64,000 nucleotides of DNA from Allomyces arbusculus (lineage: Eukaryota > Blastocladiomycota > Blastocladiomycetes > Blastocladiales > Blastocladiaceae), in assembly GCA_027604705.1 (NCBI GenBank), contig JADHYV010000020.1, forward strand, positions 298,812 to 362,811, given 5' to 3'. A model generated the notes under the pieces. It saw only the letters and a program-made list of their open reading frames with translations. It was not told where the DNA came from and searched no databases. Every line of letters starts with the position of its first letter. The stretch's first letter is position 1. Shown here piece by piece: positions 43,096 through 54,431 of this stretch. A program made the translations under genes and the position numbers.

Positions 43096-45843
43096 TCAGC
43101 TGCCCTCCTTTTGGTAGTCGGGGACAATGATCTTGATAAATGCGGTCCAGTCAATGACGCGGCCCTTGTACGTGCTCTTGTCACTTGCCGACGTCAGCAC
43201 CCAGTCGGCATTGTTTGGGTCCGACACAATCGTGCCCTTGCCATACTACATTGAGAATCAAGCCAGCGGTCAGTCCCTCGTCCAGGTCGGGCGCAACTAA
43301 GTGCGTGTCGCATACGCACCTTTTGCACCAGCAACTCGGCGTTTTCCATGCGGAACACGCGCGCCGCGTTTTCTTCCCGGAACGCGTCGGTAATACAGAG
43401 CGTTTTCCCTGGTCGAGCAAAGTCAGCTGTTTTGCGACGCTTGGTTGGGGGAAAAAAACGAAGAGAAGCGGACCCTTGAACGGCGTGTTGAAGTACCGCA
43501 CGCCGTGTTTTGGATCGACGGGCAGAAACTTGCCCGCCTTGACGCTATCGTAGATCCACTGCACGTCGAATACCAAAAATCGATGCGACAAAGCGGCAGC
43601 GAGCGTCTTGATCTACAGTGACGATGTCAAAACGAGTCAGCGGCTTGTCATAGCGGTGATTCCGGCACCGAAAAAGAAAAGAGCAGTTGTAACGCCGCAC
43701 CGTTCGGGAATTGGGTGGTGTCAGGACATGCGTGATGGAATAGTCGAACTCGTCGCTCTCGTGCTTGACGCCGCCGTTTAAGTCGATAATGTGCTGCGAC
43801 AGGGTCTAGACGGACGTAAACGGTCAGCCCTCCCAAGGCCGGATTCCTCGACCCCAATACCGATTCCGCACCTCCTTGAGCTTCGGATGGAACCCGGGCA
43901 ACGATTCGCGGAACCCGCTGAACGTCACGACGGTACTCTTGGGGATCAGGCCGAGTCGCGGCGAGACGCTCGGGATCGCACCGGTCCTCGTGGTCATGGC
44001 CGTCGACGGTCCCAGTCGGGACGCCGCTGGCGTCGTGGGCATGCGAAACTCGGACCGGCCAGCAACGGACATGGTGTCGAGTGCACGCCGCTTAGTGGCC
44101 GGGTCCGGAATGCGAAACCCGTCGCCCACGGTCGACATGGCGCCGGCCTTACGCTTGTTGCCGATACCGAGCCGCTCGAGGGTGGAGAAGATGTGCTCGG
44201 ACGTTGACATGACGCTGCTTGGGCCACGAGTCTTGGGGATTGCAAACGGGAGACCTCTGGTAGATCGACGGGTTGAGGTCAGTGAGGGGCAATGATTGAC
44301 GACGCAACACGGCCGAGACCGCACTTTTGCAGCTTCATGACGGCGTCGTTTCGTGCATCCATGCCGTCCTCCTCGGCGACCGGCAGCATCATGCCTCGGT
44401 TCGGTCCACCGCGCCCCGCCGGTTCTGCCGAGCCGGTTGCGCCGCCTCCTGCAGCGGCCGCCGTCTCGAGTTCGGCAATGCGCTTGCGGGCGGTCTCGAG
44501 TTCCTGGTCGAGTTGCCGGTTCTTGCCCTGCAACTCGTCCATAGCGTTATGGAGCAGCTCAATACTCTCGAGCTGGGCCTTGTACTTGCTTTGCTCTTCG
44601 CGGAGCTGGTCCTCGAGGCCGCTGCGCTGCACGCCGGAATCCTCGAGCAAACGGCTGACGCGAATGAGCTCGAGGTCTTTGCTCTCGATCTGCTGTGTGA
44701 GCGTGGCCATTTCGTCTTGCGCGTTGCGCGCAAACGACTCGAGCTCGGCCATGGCCTTGGTCTGCTCGGCGAGCTCCTGGATGCGCTTCTCGTGGCGCGC
44801 GACTTGGTTCATGAGGCTAGGTAGATTGATCGACGGGGAACGAAGGTTGGTCAGAACTGAGTTGAACACGAGCGAGCATGCGCGCCAATGCAAAACCCAT
44901 ACTTTTCGCGCTCATAGACCAGGCTCGTGTGCTCGCCTGTGAGCCGATGCACTTCCTCCTCCAAGTCGCGCGTCATGTCGGCCTTGCGTGCCAAGTCCTC
45001 CTGTAAGACATCGACCTCGGCCGACCGCACGCGCAACCGCTGCTCGGCGTCTTCGGCCTGCGCAGTTGCCTGGTCCCGCTCCGACTCGAGGTGCTGCAAC
45101 TGCGATGCCGCGGCCGTGAGTTGCTCAGCCAACTGCTCCACCTGGTCGTCCTTGACCGCCAGTTCCTCGCTCGCGTGCTGCACGAGTTCAGTGAGCGCCG
45201 CGATTTTCGTATCGCGGTCCTGCATCTCCTCTTCGAGTTTGTGCACGGTCGCAACGAGCGTGTCGCGGTCCGAGACCGTCTGCGCCAAGCGCGCCTCGAG
45301 CGACGCGAATTCGGCGGCGAGATGGTGTGTGTGCGCCTTGGACCTGGCAAGCCGCGTGCTGTGTTGTGAAACAACGGCGCGCAGGTCGTCGAGCACTTGC
45401 CGCTGGATGGCGTCAATGTCGGCAACGACGTGTGCGACGCGGTTGGCGCCCGACGTCGAGGGGCGGGCGTCGGCGGTCGCAGCGGCGCCGGCCGCGGGGC
45501 CGTTGTCATGCGGTGCGTCAGCGTCGTCCATACCCATGTCGGCGGCAGCGAGGTCGACGGGTCGCCGGGGCCGCTGCGTCTCGGACCCGGTGCCGTCGCC
45601 GTCGGCGTCGGCCGGTGCGCCTGCAGGCACAGATGGCATGGACAGCGTGCGCTTGGGGCCAGACATGATGGGCATGCTTGGTCGAGTAGCGGCAGCGGTC
45701 GGCGCGGTTGCCGAGGCTGAGTGGAACGCCAGCTTGGGCGGGATGCTGTTGTAGCGCTTGGTGCTGGCGGTGTTGCTGGTGCCGTTGCCGTTGCCGTTGG
45801 TGTTGCTAGTGCTGGTGGCGGCGCGGGTGCCTTTCTTGGCCAT
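43096..45843 (-). CDS. Coiled-coil protein with C-terminal tandem BRCT domains
   Basis: Seven exons on the minus strand: 45843-44897, 44816-44325, 44256-43872, 43805-43701, 43612-43474, 43408-43320, 43245-43096; introns 65-88 nt; 768 aa. The N-terminus is disordered. Residues about 145-450 are a long heptad-rich coiled coil (for example LEEEMQDRDTKIAALTELVQ). A Ser/Arg-rich linker precedes two BRCT domains. The first runs from STVVTFSGF through LNGGVKHE and ITHVLTPPNS to FLVFDVQWIYDSVKAGKFLP. The second runs from GKTLCITDAF through TIVSDPNNADWVLTS to IDWTAFIKIIVPDY. Tandem BRCTs usually bind phosphoserine in DNA-damage or cell-cycle proteins, so a nuclear checkpoint, repair or centrosomal scaffold is likely. 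I do not recognise an orthologue. All seven phases are consistent. Confidence 0.88.
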
Positions 45844-46193
45844 GATGGTCCGGTTGTCGCTCGCCGTCGGTGGGGCAGCTGCGTTTGCGTCTTTTGTGCC
45901 TTTTGAAATGCCTCAGCGAGCCGTTCGGACGCGCGCGGGTCATGGCACCGCCAACGGCCGGACGACCAGCATCGAGTCACCGGCGCCGGCACAATGGATG
46001 TGGCACGGCAGGCACGTGGGTCGCGTCCACCGCAGACGCCTCGCTGCCCGCGACTCGCGCCGGGTCTCGTTCCGTCGCGTGCGCACCGCGCCGCTGGCCA
46101 CCTTTCTCCCCCGCACCGTCACCGCCGCGTGCAACTGCAACCACGACTGCAGCCTGGAGGCCGACCCCGACACCCCAGCAACTCCACCGCACC
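45844..46193. promoter_or_regulatory. Divergent promoter of the BRCT gene and the E2 gene
   Basis: These 350 nt lie between opposite start codons. The sequence is C-rich near the E2 start (ACCCCAGCAACTCCACCGC). No TATA box or specific site recognised. Confidence 0.4.
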
Positions 46194-46942
46194 ATGGCAC
46201 TGCGTCGCATTCAAAAGGAGCTCACCGACCTCGTCAACAACCCGATCCCGGGCGTCTCGGCTGCGCCGCGCACCGACGACGACCTGCTGCAGTGGCGCGG
46301 GTCGATTGCCGGCCCCGTACGCGTCCTGGCTCCCCCGAGACACGGCACGTGCGACGCGTGCTCCAGTGCTCGAGCTGACCGTCTGCGCGCGTGCGTGCAC
46401 AACGCGTGCATTTCACCGTTTTCAGGCCGGAAGCCCTTACGAGGGCGGCGTCTTCAAGTTCGACATCGTCTTCACCATTGATTACCCGTTCAAGCCGCCG
46501 ACTGTCAAGGTGCGTGCATCTTGTCGCTGATCAGTGACTATGGGGCGCTATGCTGACCAGCCGGCATGCATACTTGCGCCGCATCACGTCTCCATCCAGT
46601 TCTCGACCAAGATCTACCACCCGAACATCGGTGACGACGGCGGCATCTGCATGGGCCTGCTCAAGAGCGAGGCATGGAAGCCGTCCACCAAGACGGTCGA
46701 CAGTACGTTCTTGTCGCGTCGCGAACCTTTCACCGCCTCTGTACAGCAAGGTGCGGTGGACTCGACTTGGGCTCACGCTCGATTGCTTCGACGCTGTAGT
46801 CCTCAACACGCTCGTCAACCTCTTCTCCGAGCCCAACCCGGACGATCCGCTCTCGACTGTCATTGCCGAGGAGTACCGGTCGAACCGTGCCGAGTTCAAC
46901 GCCAAGGCGCGCCAGTGGGTTGCCACCTACGCCAAGCCGTAA
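46194..46942 (+). CDS. Ubiquitin-conjugating enzyme E2, UBC4/UBE2D-like
   Basis: Four exons: 46194-46316, 46426-46509, 46600-46702, 46800-46942; introns 109, 90 and 97 nt; 150 aa. It starts MALRRIQKELTDL, as in UBE2D/Ubc4. After splicing it shows GSPYEGGVFKFDIVF, DYPFKPPTVKF, the HPN motif in KIYHPNI, and the active-site Cys in GGICMGLLK (residue 86). The C-terminus AEEYRSNRAEFNAKARQW is the usual final helices. The segment after the Cys (SEAWKPSTKTVDILNTLV) is closer to UBE2L3 (ENWKPATKT) than to UBE2D (SQWSPALTV), so subfamily assignment is mixed. It receives ubiquitin from E1 and passes it to E3 ligases, potentially including the CUL3 ligase encoded nearby. Confidence 0.94.
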
Positions 46943-47528
46943 ACACGCTGCGGGCATACGGCGGCATGAGCAGGTGGGGACGAGCACCCGGCATCTCCTC
47001 CTCGTCCTCGCTCTTTGGGGGATAGTCTTGTCTCGATATCATGAATAGTTCCAATTTTGGTTGAGTCGGCACTCTTTCATGCCAGCAGTGTTGCGCCTTG
47101 CGATTGATCAGCTGAGGCCGTGTTCCAGAAACGCAACGTCACGACCGAGGTTCGAAACGCGGCTCTGCAAGCCGCACGTGACACCTCACCGCAACGGACC
47201 TTCGGTGGTGGAGGAGCCTGGCCCTGCTTGGCAGCTTGCACATCGACCCTGCTTGGCAGCTTGCACGGTGATGGCCAGTGTGTGCTCTTGCAGCTTCTCC
47301 ATCGCAACCACTCCCAGGCTCACTGGCAATATTCTTCCGTTCTCCGTCGGCATGGCGTCCCTGCTCGCGACGATTGCCTGCACCAACCCGCGCTGTACCT
47401 GATCGACGCCGCTGCCCGGCCAGCCAGCTTCCACCCATCCATTTTTTGCAACCAGCACGGCCAAACCAACCCGACCAGCACGATTTACAAGCAACCAAAT
47501 ATTCGAAGCCGAAGCCTACCTAACGGGA
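46943..47528. other. Gap between E2 and CSC1 genes
   Basis: These 586 nt hold the E2 3' flank and the CSC1 promoter, including a 25-nt-period direct repeat at 47222-47266. Otherwise nothing recognised. Confidence 0.5.
47222..47266 (+). repeat. Direct repeat of a 20-nt unit, period 25
   Basis: CCCTGCTTGGCAGCTTGCAC occurs at 47222-47241 and again at 47247-47266, separated by ATCGA. The two copies are identical. The unit contains the short palindrome-like TTGGCAGCTTGC. Confidence 0.9.
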
Positions 47529-50500
47529 ATGTCGGACTCGGACGCTTCGACCAGTCAAGTCCCCGGCGACTCGCCCTCGCAGGCCGAGCGCTCGCAGGGT
47601 ACGGCACCGCGCCAGATCCGTGCCCTGCCGCGGCCATGCGGAAGGGACCACTGTCCGACTCGAGTGCCGCCTGTTCGCTGACGATGCCGCTCAATGGCAA
47701 CAGATATTCTGGCCCAACTTGCGTTTACGACTGGCCTGTTCCCCGTCCTGATTGCCGTCTTCTGCGCCATCCATTACTGGCGCCCGTTTGAGCGCATCTA
47801 CTTTCCCGACGATCCATCGCGCCGGTGCGTATCCGGTTTGGTTCATTGAACGCTCGACGATGCCCGAGTGGTGGTCGCGCTACTGCTTTTCTTCCGTCAT
47901 TGATAATTGACCGAGGCTAGGACGACGCTTCCGCGCAATGGGCTCCCGACCAGGAGGATATCGTCGCGGTCACCATGGATTTGGGTCAAGGCCATTTGGA
48001 ACTCGACCATGGAGGACGTGCTGCAGGAGTGCGGTGCCGATGGAGCACTGGTACGTTTTGCGCAACCATGCCATGGTGGTGCAGCCTGTGCGACCATGTT
48101 GCTGACGGGACATTGGTTGTATACTAGGTGTTTTGCGCCGTCGAGTTTGGCATCAAGCTGTTCGTGACGTGCTCGGCCGTTGGCATCCTGGGTGCGTTGT
48201 TTGTTCAGCCTTGGGCCATCTGCTCTTGTCAAGAAACAGGATCTAATCTCTGCCGTCATGTAGCCGTCCTGCCCGTCCATATTCGTCACGTCAACTCGCA
48301 GCCGACGGGCCGCACCGAGCTCTACACGATCGACAATATCCCCAACGGGTCAAGAGCGCTCTTTGTCCACCTCGCCGCCACGTGGCTCATTGCGCTCGCC
48401 TTCTACTACCTGCTCTACACCACCTACCACAAGGTGCTCGCAATCAAGAACCGGTACATGCTGTTTACGGGACCGTCATCACGCACGATCCTCGTCGACG
48501 GTATTTCCGACGACTTGACGGAAACCGAACTGCATATCTATTTTGAGTCGCTCGGGATCGGGCCTGTCGAAAAAGTGGTCATCTTGCGGCACTCTCACGA
48601 GCTGCTCGACGCGATTTCCGAGCGGTGGAAGTGGCTGCTACGCGCCGAGCGGATTGCCACGGAGATTGACGACGGTGCTGAGCACCTGCGCGAATTGCGC
48701 GACAGCATGGCGACGACCAGTTTGCCGAGCCCGAGGGCGACCGAGGCGACCAGTTTCCTCGCGCACCAGGCGCGGCTCGTGGAACGGCCGCGGCAGTCGT
48801 TTACGAAACGGTTGCGGTGGTTTTTCATGTCGTCTGGCGAGCGGCTGCAACATGCGAAAGACCGGTTCCGCGAGGCCGACGACCGCGTGCAGGCGCTGCG
48901 CCGCGACTTTGTGCGGCACAGCAAGCGCGTGCCCTCGGCCTACGTCATGTTTCGGCACCCGGTCTCGGAAAGTATTGCGACACAGGCCATGGTGCATGGG
49001 TCGTTGACAGAAATGCGCGTCGTGCGTGCGCCACCACCCGCCGAGGTCCGGTTCCATAACTTGTCGATCCAGCCTTTGATCGCGTCAGTCCGGTTTGTGC
49101 TCGTGGCCGTGGCCATGTTCTTCCTGATCTTTTTCTGGGCCGTGCCGATTGGTGCCGTTTCGTCGCTGATCTCGCTCGAGGAGCTGGTTCGGATTTTGCC
49201 GGGCCTGCAGGCCGTGCTGGACCAGTCGCCCGTGCTTACCAAGTTCATTCAGCAAATCTTACCGACCTTGGCTGTGACCATTTTCCTGTCGCTGCTGCCC
49301 GTGATCCTCGACATTCTCGGCCGCATCCGCGGGTTCCGGTCGATGTCCGAGAACAATTTGTTCGTCTTCACGGCCTACTTTTACTTCCAGTTGTTCAACG
49401 TGCTGCTCGTCTTCACGATTGCCGGGACCGTGTTCAAGGCGTTCGGGGACATTCTCGACCGGCCAAGCAGTTTGCCGGAACTGCTCGCGCGGTCCTTGCC
49501 CAAGGTCTCGCCGTTCTTTGTGAACCTCGTGATGCTGCACGCCTTTGTCCTAGTCCCGCTCGTGCTGCTGCAAGTTGGCGCGACAATCGTCGACGGGTTT
49601 CTGAACCCGCCTGTGACCCCGCGCGAGCGCTTTCTGGCGCGCAAGCGGCAAGTGTGGAGATTTTTCGAGTTTGCACCGACGGTCCTGATCATGGTGATTG
49701 GGCTTGTCTACTCGCTCGTGGTCCCGCTGATTTTGCCGTTCTGCCTCGTCTACACGTTAATTGCGTGGGGCGTCTGGCGGTACCGGCTGCTCTACCAAGT
49801 GAGCGTTTCGGAGACGCAAGGCAAGTTCTGGATTGAATTTGTGCGCATGGTGCACTATGGGCTCACGATTTTCGTGCTGCTCATGATTGGTACGTTTTCG
49901 CGTGGCGCCGTTGAGACCGTCCCGTCCTTGTCCGCCTCGACTGACCGCCATGTCGTATATCGCTCAATCAGGCATTCTCTCACTCAAGAAGTTCTACTGG
50001 TCCTTCTTCCTGATTCCGCTGCTCGGCCTTATCGGGCTCGGGTGGTACTGGATTACCTACATGGAAAAGCGCGTCGCCAATGTCCCACTCGACGTCTGGC
50101 GCGAATGGCGCGGCGACACGATTACCGAGGAAGCCGACGACGTTGACGGTTTCTGCCAAGGTATCCAAGGCATCGACCGCTTGCCGATCCGGTTCGGGTA
50201 CGATAACGTGCTCGTGCACGGCGTGCTCCCGACCCCGTGGCTGCCGGGCGAACTCACGCCGCCTCGCGTCAGCACGCCCGAGTCCGGGTCCAACACGTCG
50301 TCGGCCGGATCGCTGCCGAGAGAGTTGGTTGGGATCAAGGTCGAAAGCCCGCCCGTGGGGTCGCGCAGCGCTGCGAGGCCCGGGGGTGCGTTGCGGTTCG
50401 GGCGGCGGCCGCTGAGTGCAGGGCCCGACGAGGAGGAGATTAGGGTGGGGTTCGACAACGATGGGACGACGCCGGTGACAACAACGGCCAATGACGAGGC

Positions 50501-50558
50501 GAGCGTGTTGCGGAGCACGACCGGGTCCAAGTATGGGTCCGCGGCCGAGTTGGTGTAG
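47529..50558 (+). CDS. CSC1: CSC1/OSCA/TMEM63-family mechanosensitive cation channel
   Basis: Six exons: 47529-47598, 47704-47824, 47921-48050, 48128-48191, 48264-49889, 49972-50558; introns 72-105 nt; 865 aa. The N-terminal part has an extracellular start, a first helix (FPVLIAVFCAIHYWRPFERI), then WIWVKAIWNSTMEDVLQECG and FCAVEFGIKLFVT, as in the late-exocytosis N-terminal domain of CSC1. A cytosolic RRM-like domain (RTILVDGISDDLTETELHIY to YVMFRHP) precedes the channel core of about eight helices (about 345-700). The family signature region includes PRERFLARKR. Members are osmo- or stretch-gated calcium-permeable channels. The C-terminal tail is disordered. An alternative start at 47694 (MATDILAQL) would skip exon 1; the spliced start is preferred because the phase is exact and the donor is a GTACG type. 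Confidence 0.93.
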
Positions 50559-51332
50559 GCGAGTGAGCGCGGTTTTGGCGTGCTATTCGTCGAGTTTGGT
50601 CGTCATTTTGTTTACCAGTTCAAACGTTATACATTTTACCAAGCCTGCGACGCTGTTTCCTTTTCCAAACCGAATCAGCTCAACTCCTTTTTACGCGGCC
50701 CTGTCGTTCCGCGGACGCTAATCGGCTCAGAGAGAAGATTATAGAGGCCACATTTCTCGACAGGGATCAATGTCACCTGCGAATCGGCAAACGATCATTT
50801 TCTCATCATCGCCCTTGCACGACAACGGGGTCGGCCGCCGGCACAGCGACGAGTGCGCGCAAGCACTGCAAGAAGTGGGCCGGAGGCCGTCGTCGCCGCC
50901 GTCGTGACGCTTGCGTTCGCAGCCAGCAAGCGTTCAGGGACGCGAGCGACGACATTGTCGTCGGGTGCCGTCACAGTGGCAGGCAACGGATCACACGAGC
51001 CGACGTGACCGCGTCTGAACCGGTGCGAACACGTTTTCCTGCAGAACACCACTTTGCTTGTCTTCGCTCGACCCTGCCGGCGCCGCGTTCTTCGTCGCCT
51101 CGTCGATGCACTACAATCTACGCCAAGCACTCGCTGCACTGTCCGCGCCGCCGCCGTGGGGCAACGTCACGTCGAATCTCAGGCCCGGCTCCCGTCGAGG
51201 CCATCCGCTGTCCGCGCTCCATCGGCCATCAACCAACCGGTGAATGCAGCCAGCCCGTCGTCCCCGCCGCCAGCTCCGAACTTGGACCAACTTCTCGATT
51301 AATGTACCACGGCACCGCCGCCATCAACCGCC
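50559..51332. other. Gap between CSC1 and SYG1 genes
   Basis: These 774 nt hold the CSC1 3' UTR (T-rich, GTTTGGTCGTCATTTTG at 50593-50609) and the SYG1 promoter with a GC-rich 5' UTR. No other feature. Confidence 0.5.
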
Positions 51333-54223
51333 ATGAAGTTTGCCAAGACCATCCTGCACAAGAAGACGCCCGAGTGGGCCGACAAGTACATTGACTACAA
51401 GCGACTGAAGAAAGTCATTTCGCGCCGCTGCGCACTGACGGCGGTTGTCGACGGCCCGAGCGGCACCGGTGGCGGCGCGGCGCGTTTGGCCACGCCCGTG
51501 CACTCGGGGTCCGGGTCGGGCCACGACGACGACGACGAAGACGACGAGCACAGCCCACGCCGAGAGTCGAATCGCGCGGCACTCTATGTACGCGACGCTG
51601 GATCTCGGTCGCCGCCGCTGCACCGATCGGCCATGTCACACTCGGTCTCCATGCCGATCACGGTCGCCGACCGTCGTGCGCGCCGCCCGTTCCTGCACGA
51701 GGATTCGTCCGTATCGGCCGGGTCGGCAGGTGATGTTGCATCTGGCGAGCGTGCGCGGTCTCTATCTCGAGATCGACTGCAACCAGGTGCGTCGTCTTCG
51801 CCGGTGAGACGGTATTTGGCGGTAGACACGGCTCTCATTCGTTTGGGGGGGGGATGTGCAGGACACTCGTCGCCGAGATTACAAAGCGGGAAAAGTCTGC
51901 TACCGCTCGGCGCGGACACCGTGTTTGTGCGCGAGCTCCAAGCCGAACTGACGAAGGTGTGCGAGTTTGTCGATGGTGCGTGGCTTCTTCACCCGCTCAT
52001 GTTCTCGACATGGAGGGACTGACTCAGTTTACCCCTCGTTCTCGCTGACATAGAACTTGAGCACGAAGCGAGCCTTCAAAAAATTCGGCTTCAACGGATT
52101 GTCCAAAACGGGTTCGTCAATTGCCCAGCCAGAGCGATTGCATTCCACGACAATTTGTTGACATGGCGGATTTCTCTCCAGCACGACCTACGACTACGAT
52201 AAGCGCAAGCTCAAGACCGCATTCCTCCAGCACTATCGATATCTTGAACTGATCAAGGGATTCAAGACCATCAACCGACAAGGATTTGTCAAGATTGTCA
52301 AGAAGTACGACAAGGCGTCGGGCCACCACACGCTCGACTACTTTACTCAAAATGGGCTCCGGGCCACGACTTTGGATCACGAAGAGGGCATTGCAGAGTT
52401 GATGGCCGACTGCGTGGTGCGTTCGACTTGCATTTTAGGAAATGAATCGTCTTCATTTGCTCACGCACGATGAATTTATCCGCCAGCATCAATACAGCGA
52501 AAAGTTCACTCAAGGCCAGCGCCGCGCCGCGCTCACTTTCTTGCGCGGCCCGACGAGTACGCCGGGTGACTACCACGAGTCCCCGACCTACCACGCCGCA
52601 AGCGCTTTCAATGGCTGTTGCGTCGGGACGGGCACTATGCTGCTGATCCAGTCGTACTTGCGCTACCCGCCCGTGACCGAGGACCAGGGGCTCATGGAGG
52701 CCGCGTACTTGGCCATGCTCGCCATGATGGTCGCGTCGGCCATGGGCCAGTATGTTTTCGACCGCGTACGCATTAACCATCACTTGATTCTCGATTACGA
52801 GACCCCAACGCAGTACCTGTCTTGGTTGCAGCTGCTCAATTTCCCATGCGCGCTGTTTCTCGTCTGGGCCGCATTCCGTGCGGCCTGGAGCCGAGTTGAG
52901 GAACTGATTATTGTGCAGACCGTCAGCCTGGTCGTCGCATTCGCGCTGCCGACGGTACTGTTCCACGGTGAGTTCCGGTGGTGGCTCGTGAAGCGGATCG
53001 GCCGCATTTTTGCGGCACCCTTCTTCTCGGTCAAGTTCCCAGACGTGTTCATTGCAGACCTTATGACCTCGCTGTCGTTTTCGTTTGGCGTCGTGCCCTT
53101 GTGGGGCTGCACGATGCACCGGTGGGTGGCCGGCGCGCTCGCCGTCTTCGACGGCGACGATCACGATGCCGCCCCTGCCCTGTGTTCCAAGTCGCCCTCG
53201 GTCGTCACGCTGCGGCTCGTCTTTACGCTCTTTCCGTACTGGATCCGAATTCTGCAGTGCGCGCGACGCTGCTATGACTCGCGCGCGTTGACGCCGCAGA
53301 TTTACAACCTCGTCAAATACCTACTGCAGTCGGTGTTTCTCATCTTGGCCGCGTTCAAGCTCAAGTCGGGTGCGTCTCGCTGCTGGATGCATTAACCGTC
53401 ATGGCAATTGGACCATTAATGCAAATGTCGGGTAGGGACGGTGTGGACGTTGACGTGCCTTTTCGGAACGGTCGCGTCGCTGTACGCCTACGCATGGGAC
53501 GTGTACATGGACTGGGGTCTCGTTCGCGTGATTCCAGTTGCGCCACGACGACTGGTTCCCGCGGCGGCCACCAGCAACCCCATGGACCACCTGCACCGCG
53601 GTCCACCGCAGGACGCGGATGACGCACACCCTATCCATGACGACCACGACGACGATCCGATCAAAATTTCCAACCTCGCATCGCCCCACGACCCCGACTC
53701 TCCCGCAAGCGATCACGAGCACCACGACGGCGAGCACGGGTCGGCCGACGCCCTCGGCGAAGGTCCTGTGCGCACGTCGCGGTTCTGGTGGCATGCTGCG
53801 GTCGTCCCTACCGCATGGCTCGACCGGCGGCGCAAAGCTTGGTGGCCCGTGCGTGCAGCCGTAGTCTGGGTCGTTGCACTCTGGCACCGCACACTCGTCT
53901 TACGCCACAACCGCCTGTTTTTCTCGACGCGGTTCTATGCGGTGGTGGTGGTGGTCAATTTGTTCGCGCGGTTTGCATGGACGGTGGTATGTTTGCTGCT
54001 GCTGATGGATAGGGCGTTCATGGATCACGGCGACTCACGATTCGTGGTGGCGGTGATGTAGACGCTCTTGTGGCCGACGATGCCCGCGTGCATGGTGATT
54101 GCATTAGCCGGGGTCGAGTTGACGCGTCGGTTCCTGTGGATGCTCTTACGGCTCGACAACGAGCAGCGGCACAACTGCGAGCGGTTTCGAGCAACGCGCG
54201 AGTCGCGGTTGCTCGTTTCGTAA
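51333..54223 (+). CDS. SYG1: SYG1/XPR1-type SPX-EXS phosphate exporter
   Basis: Seven exons: 51333-51786, 51862-51975, 52054-52111, 52182-52416, 52487-53369, 53436-53986, 54062-54223; introns 66-78 nt; 818 aa. The SPX domain begins MKFAKTILHKKTPEWADKYI and is interrupted by a disordered insert of about 120 residues. It continues with FVRELQAELTKV, YDKRKLKTAF and the inositol-pyrophosphate-binding helix GFVKIVKKYDK. Hydrophobic helices follow, then the EXS domain with the signature YAYAWDVYMDWGL and the end VELTRRFLWMLLRLDNEQ. XPR1/SYG1 proteins export phosphate under inositol-pyrophosphate control; yeast Syg1 also interacts with a G protein. An acidic His/Asp-rich insert (about 620-680) sits in the EXS part. 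The first intron contains nine G just before its acceptor. Confidence 0.94.
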
Positions 54224-54431
54224 AGCATGTTTACATGCAGTTGATTAATATGTCTGTGTTATATGTGCCGAGACGCTCCCGCCACGATCACGATCACACA
54301 CAGAGTGATCAAAGTGAGTTTCGGAAGTGGCAAGAGGGCGGAATCCATCACAAGGAAGGACAAGATATATCAACAACTACGATTTCCAGTTCGTCAAGCT
54401 TGTCTTGAGTCGTCCACCACCATCGTCCCCC

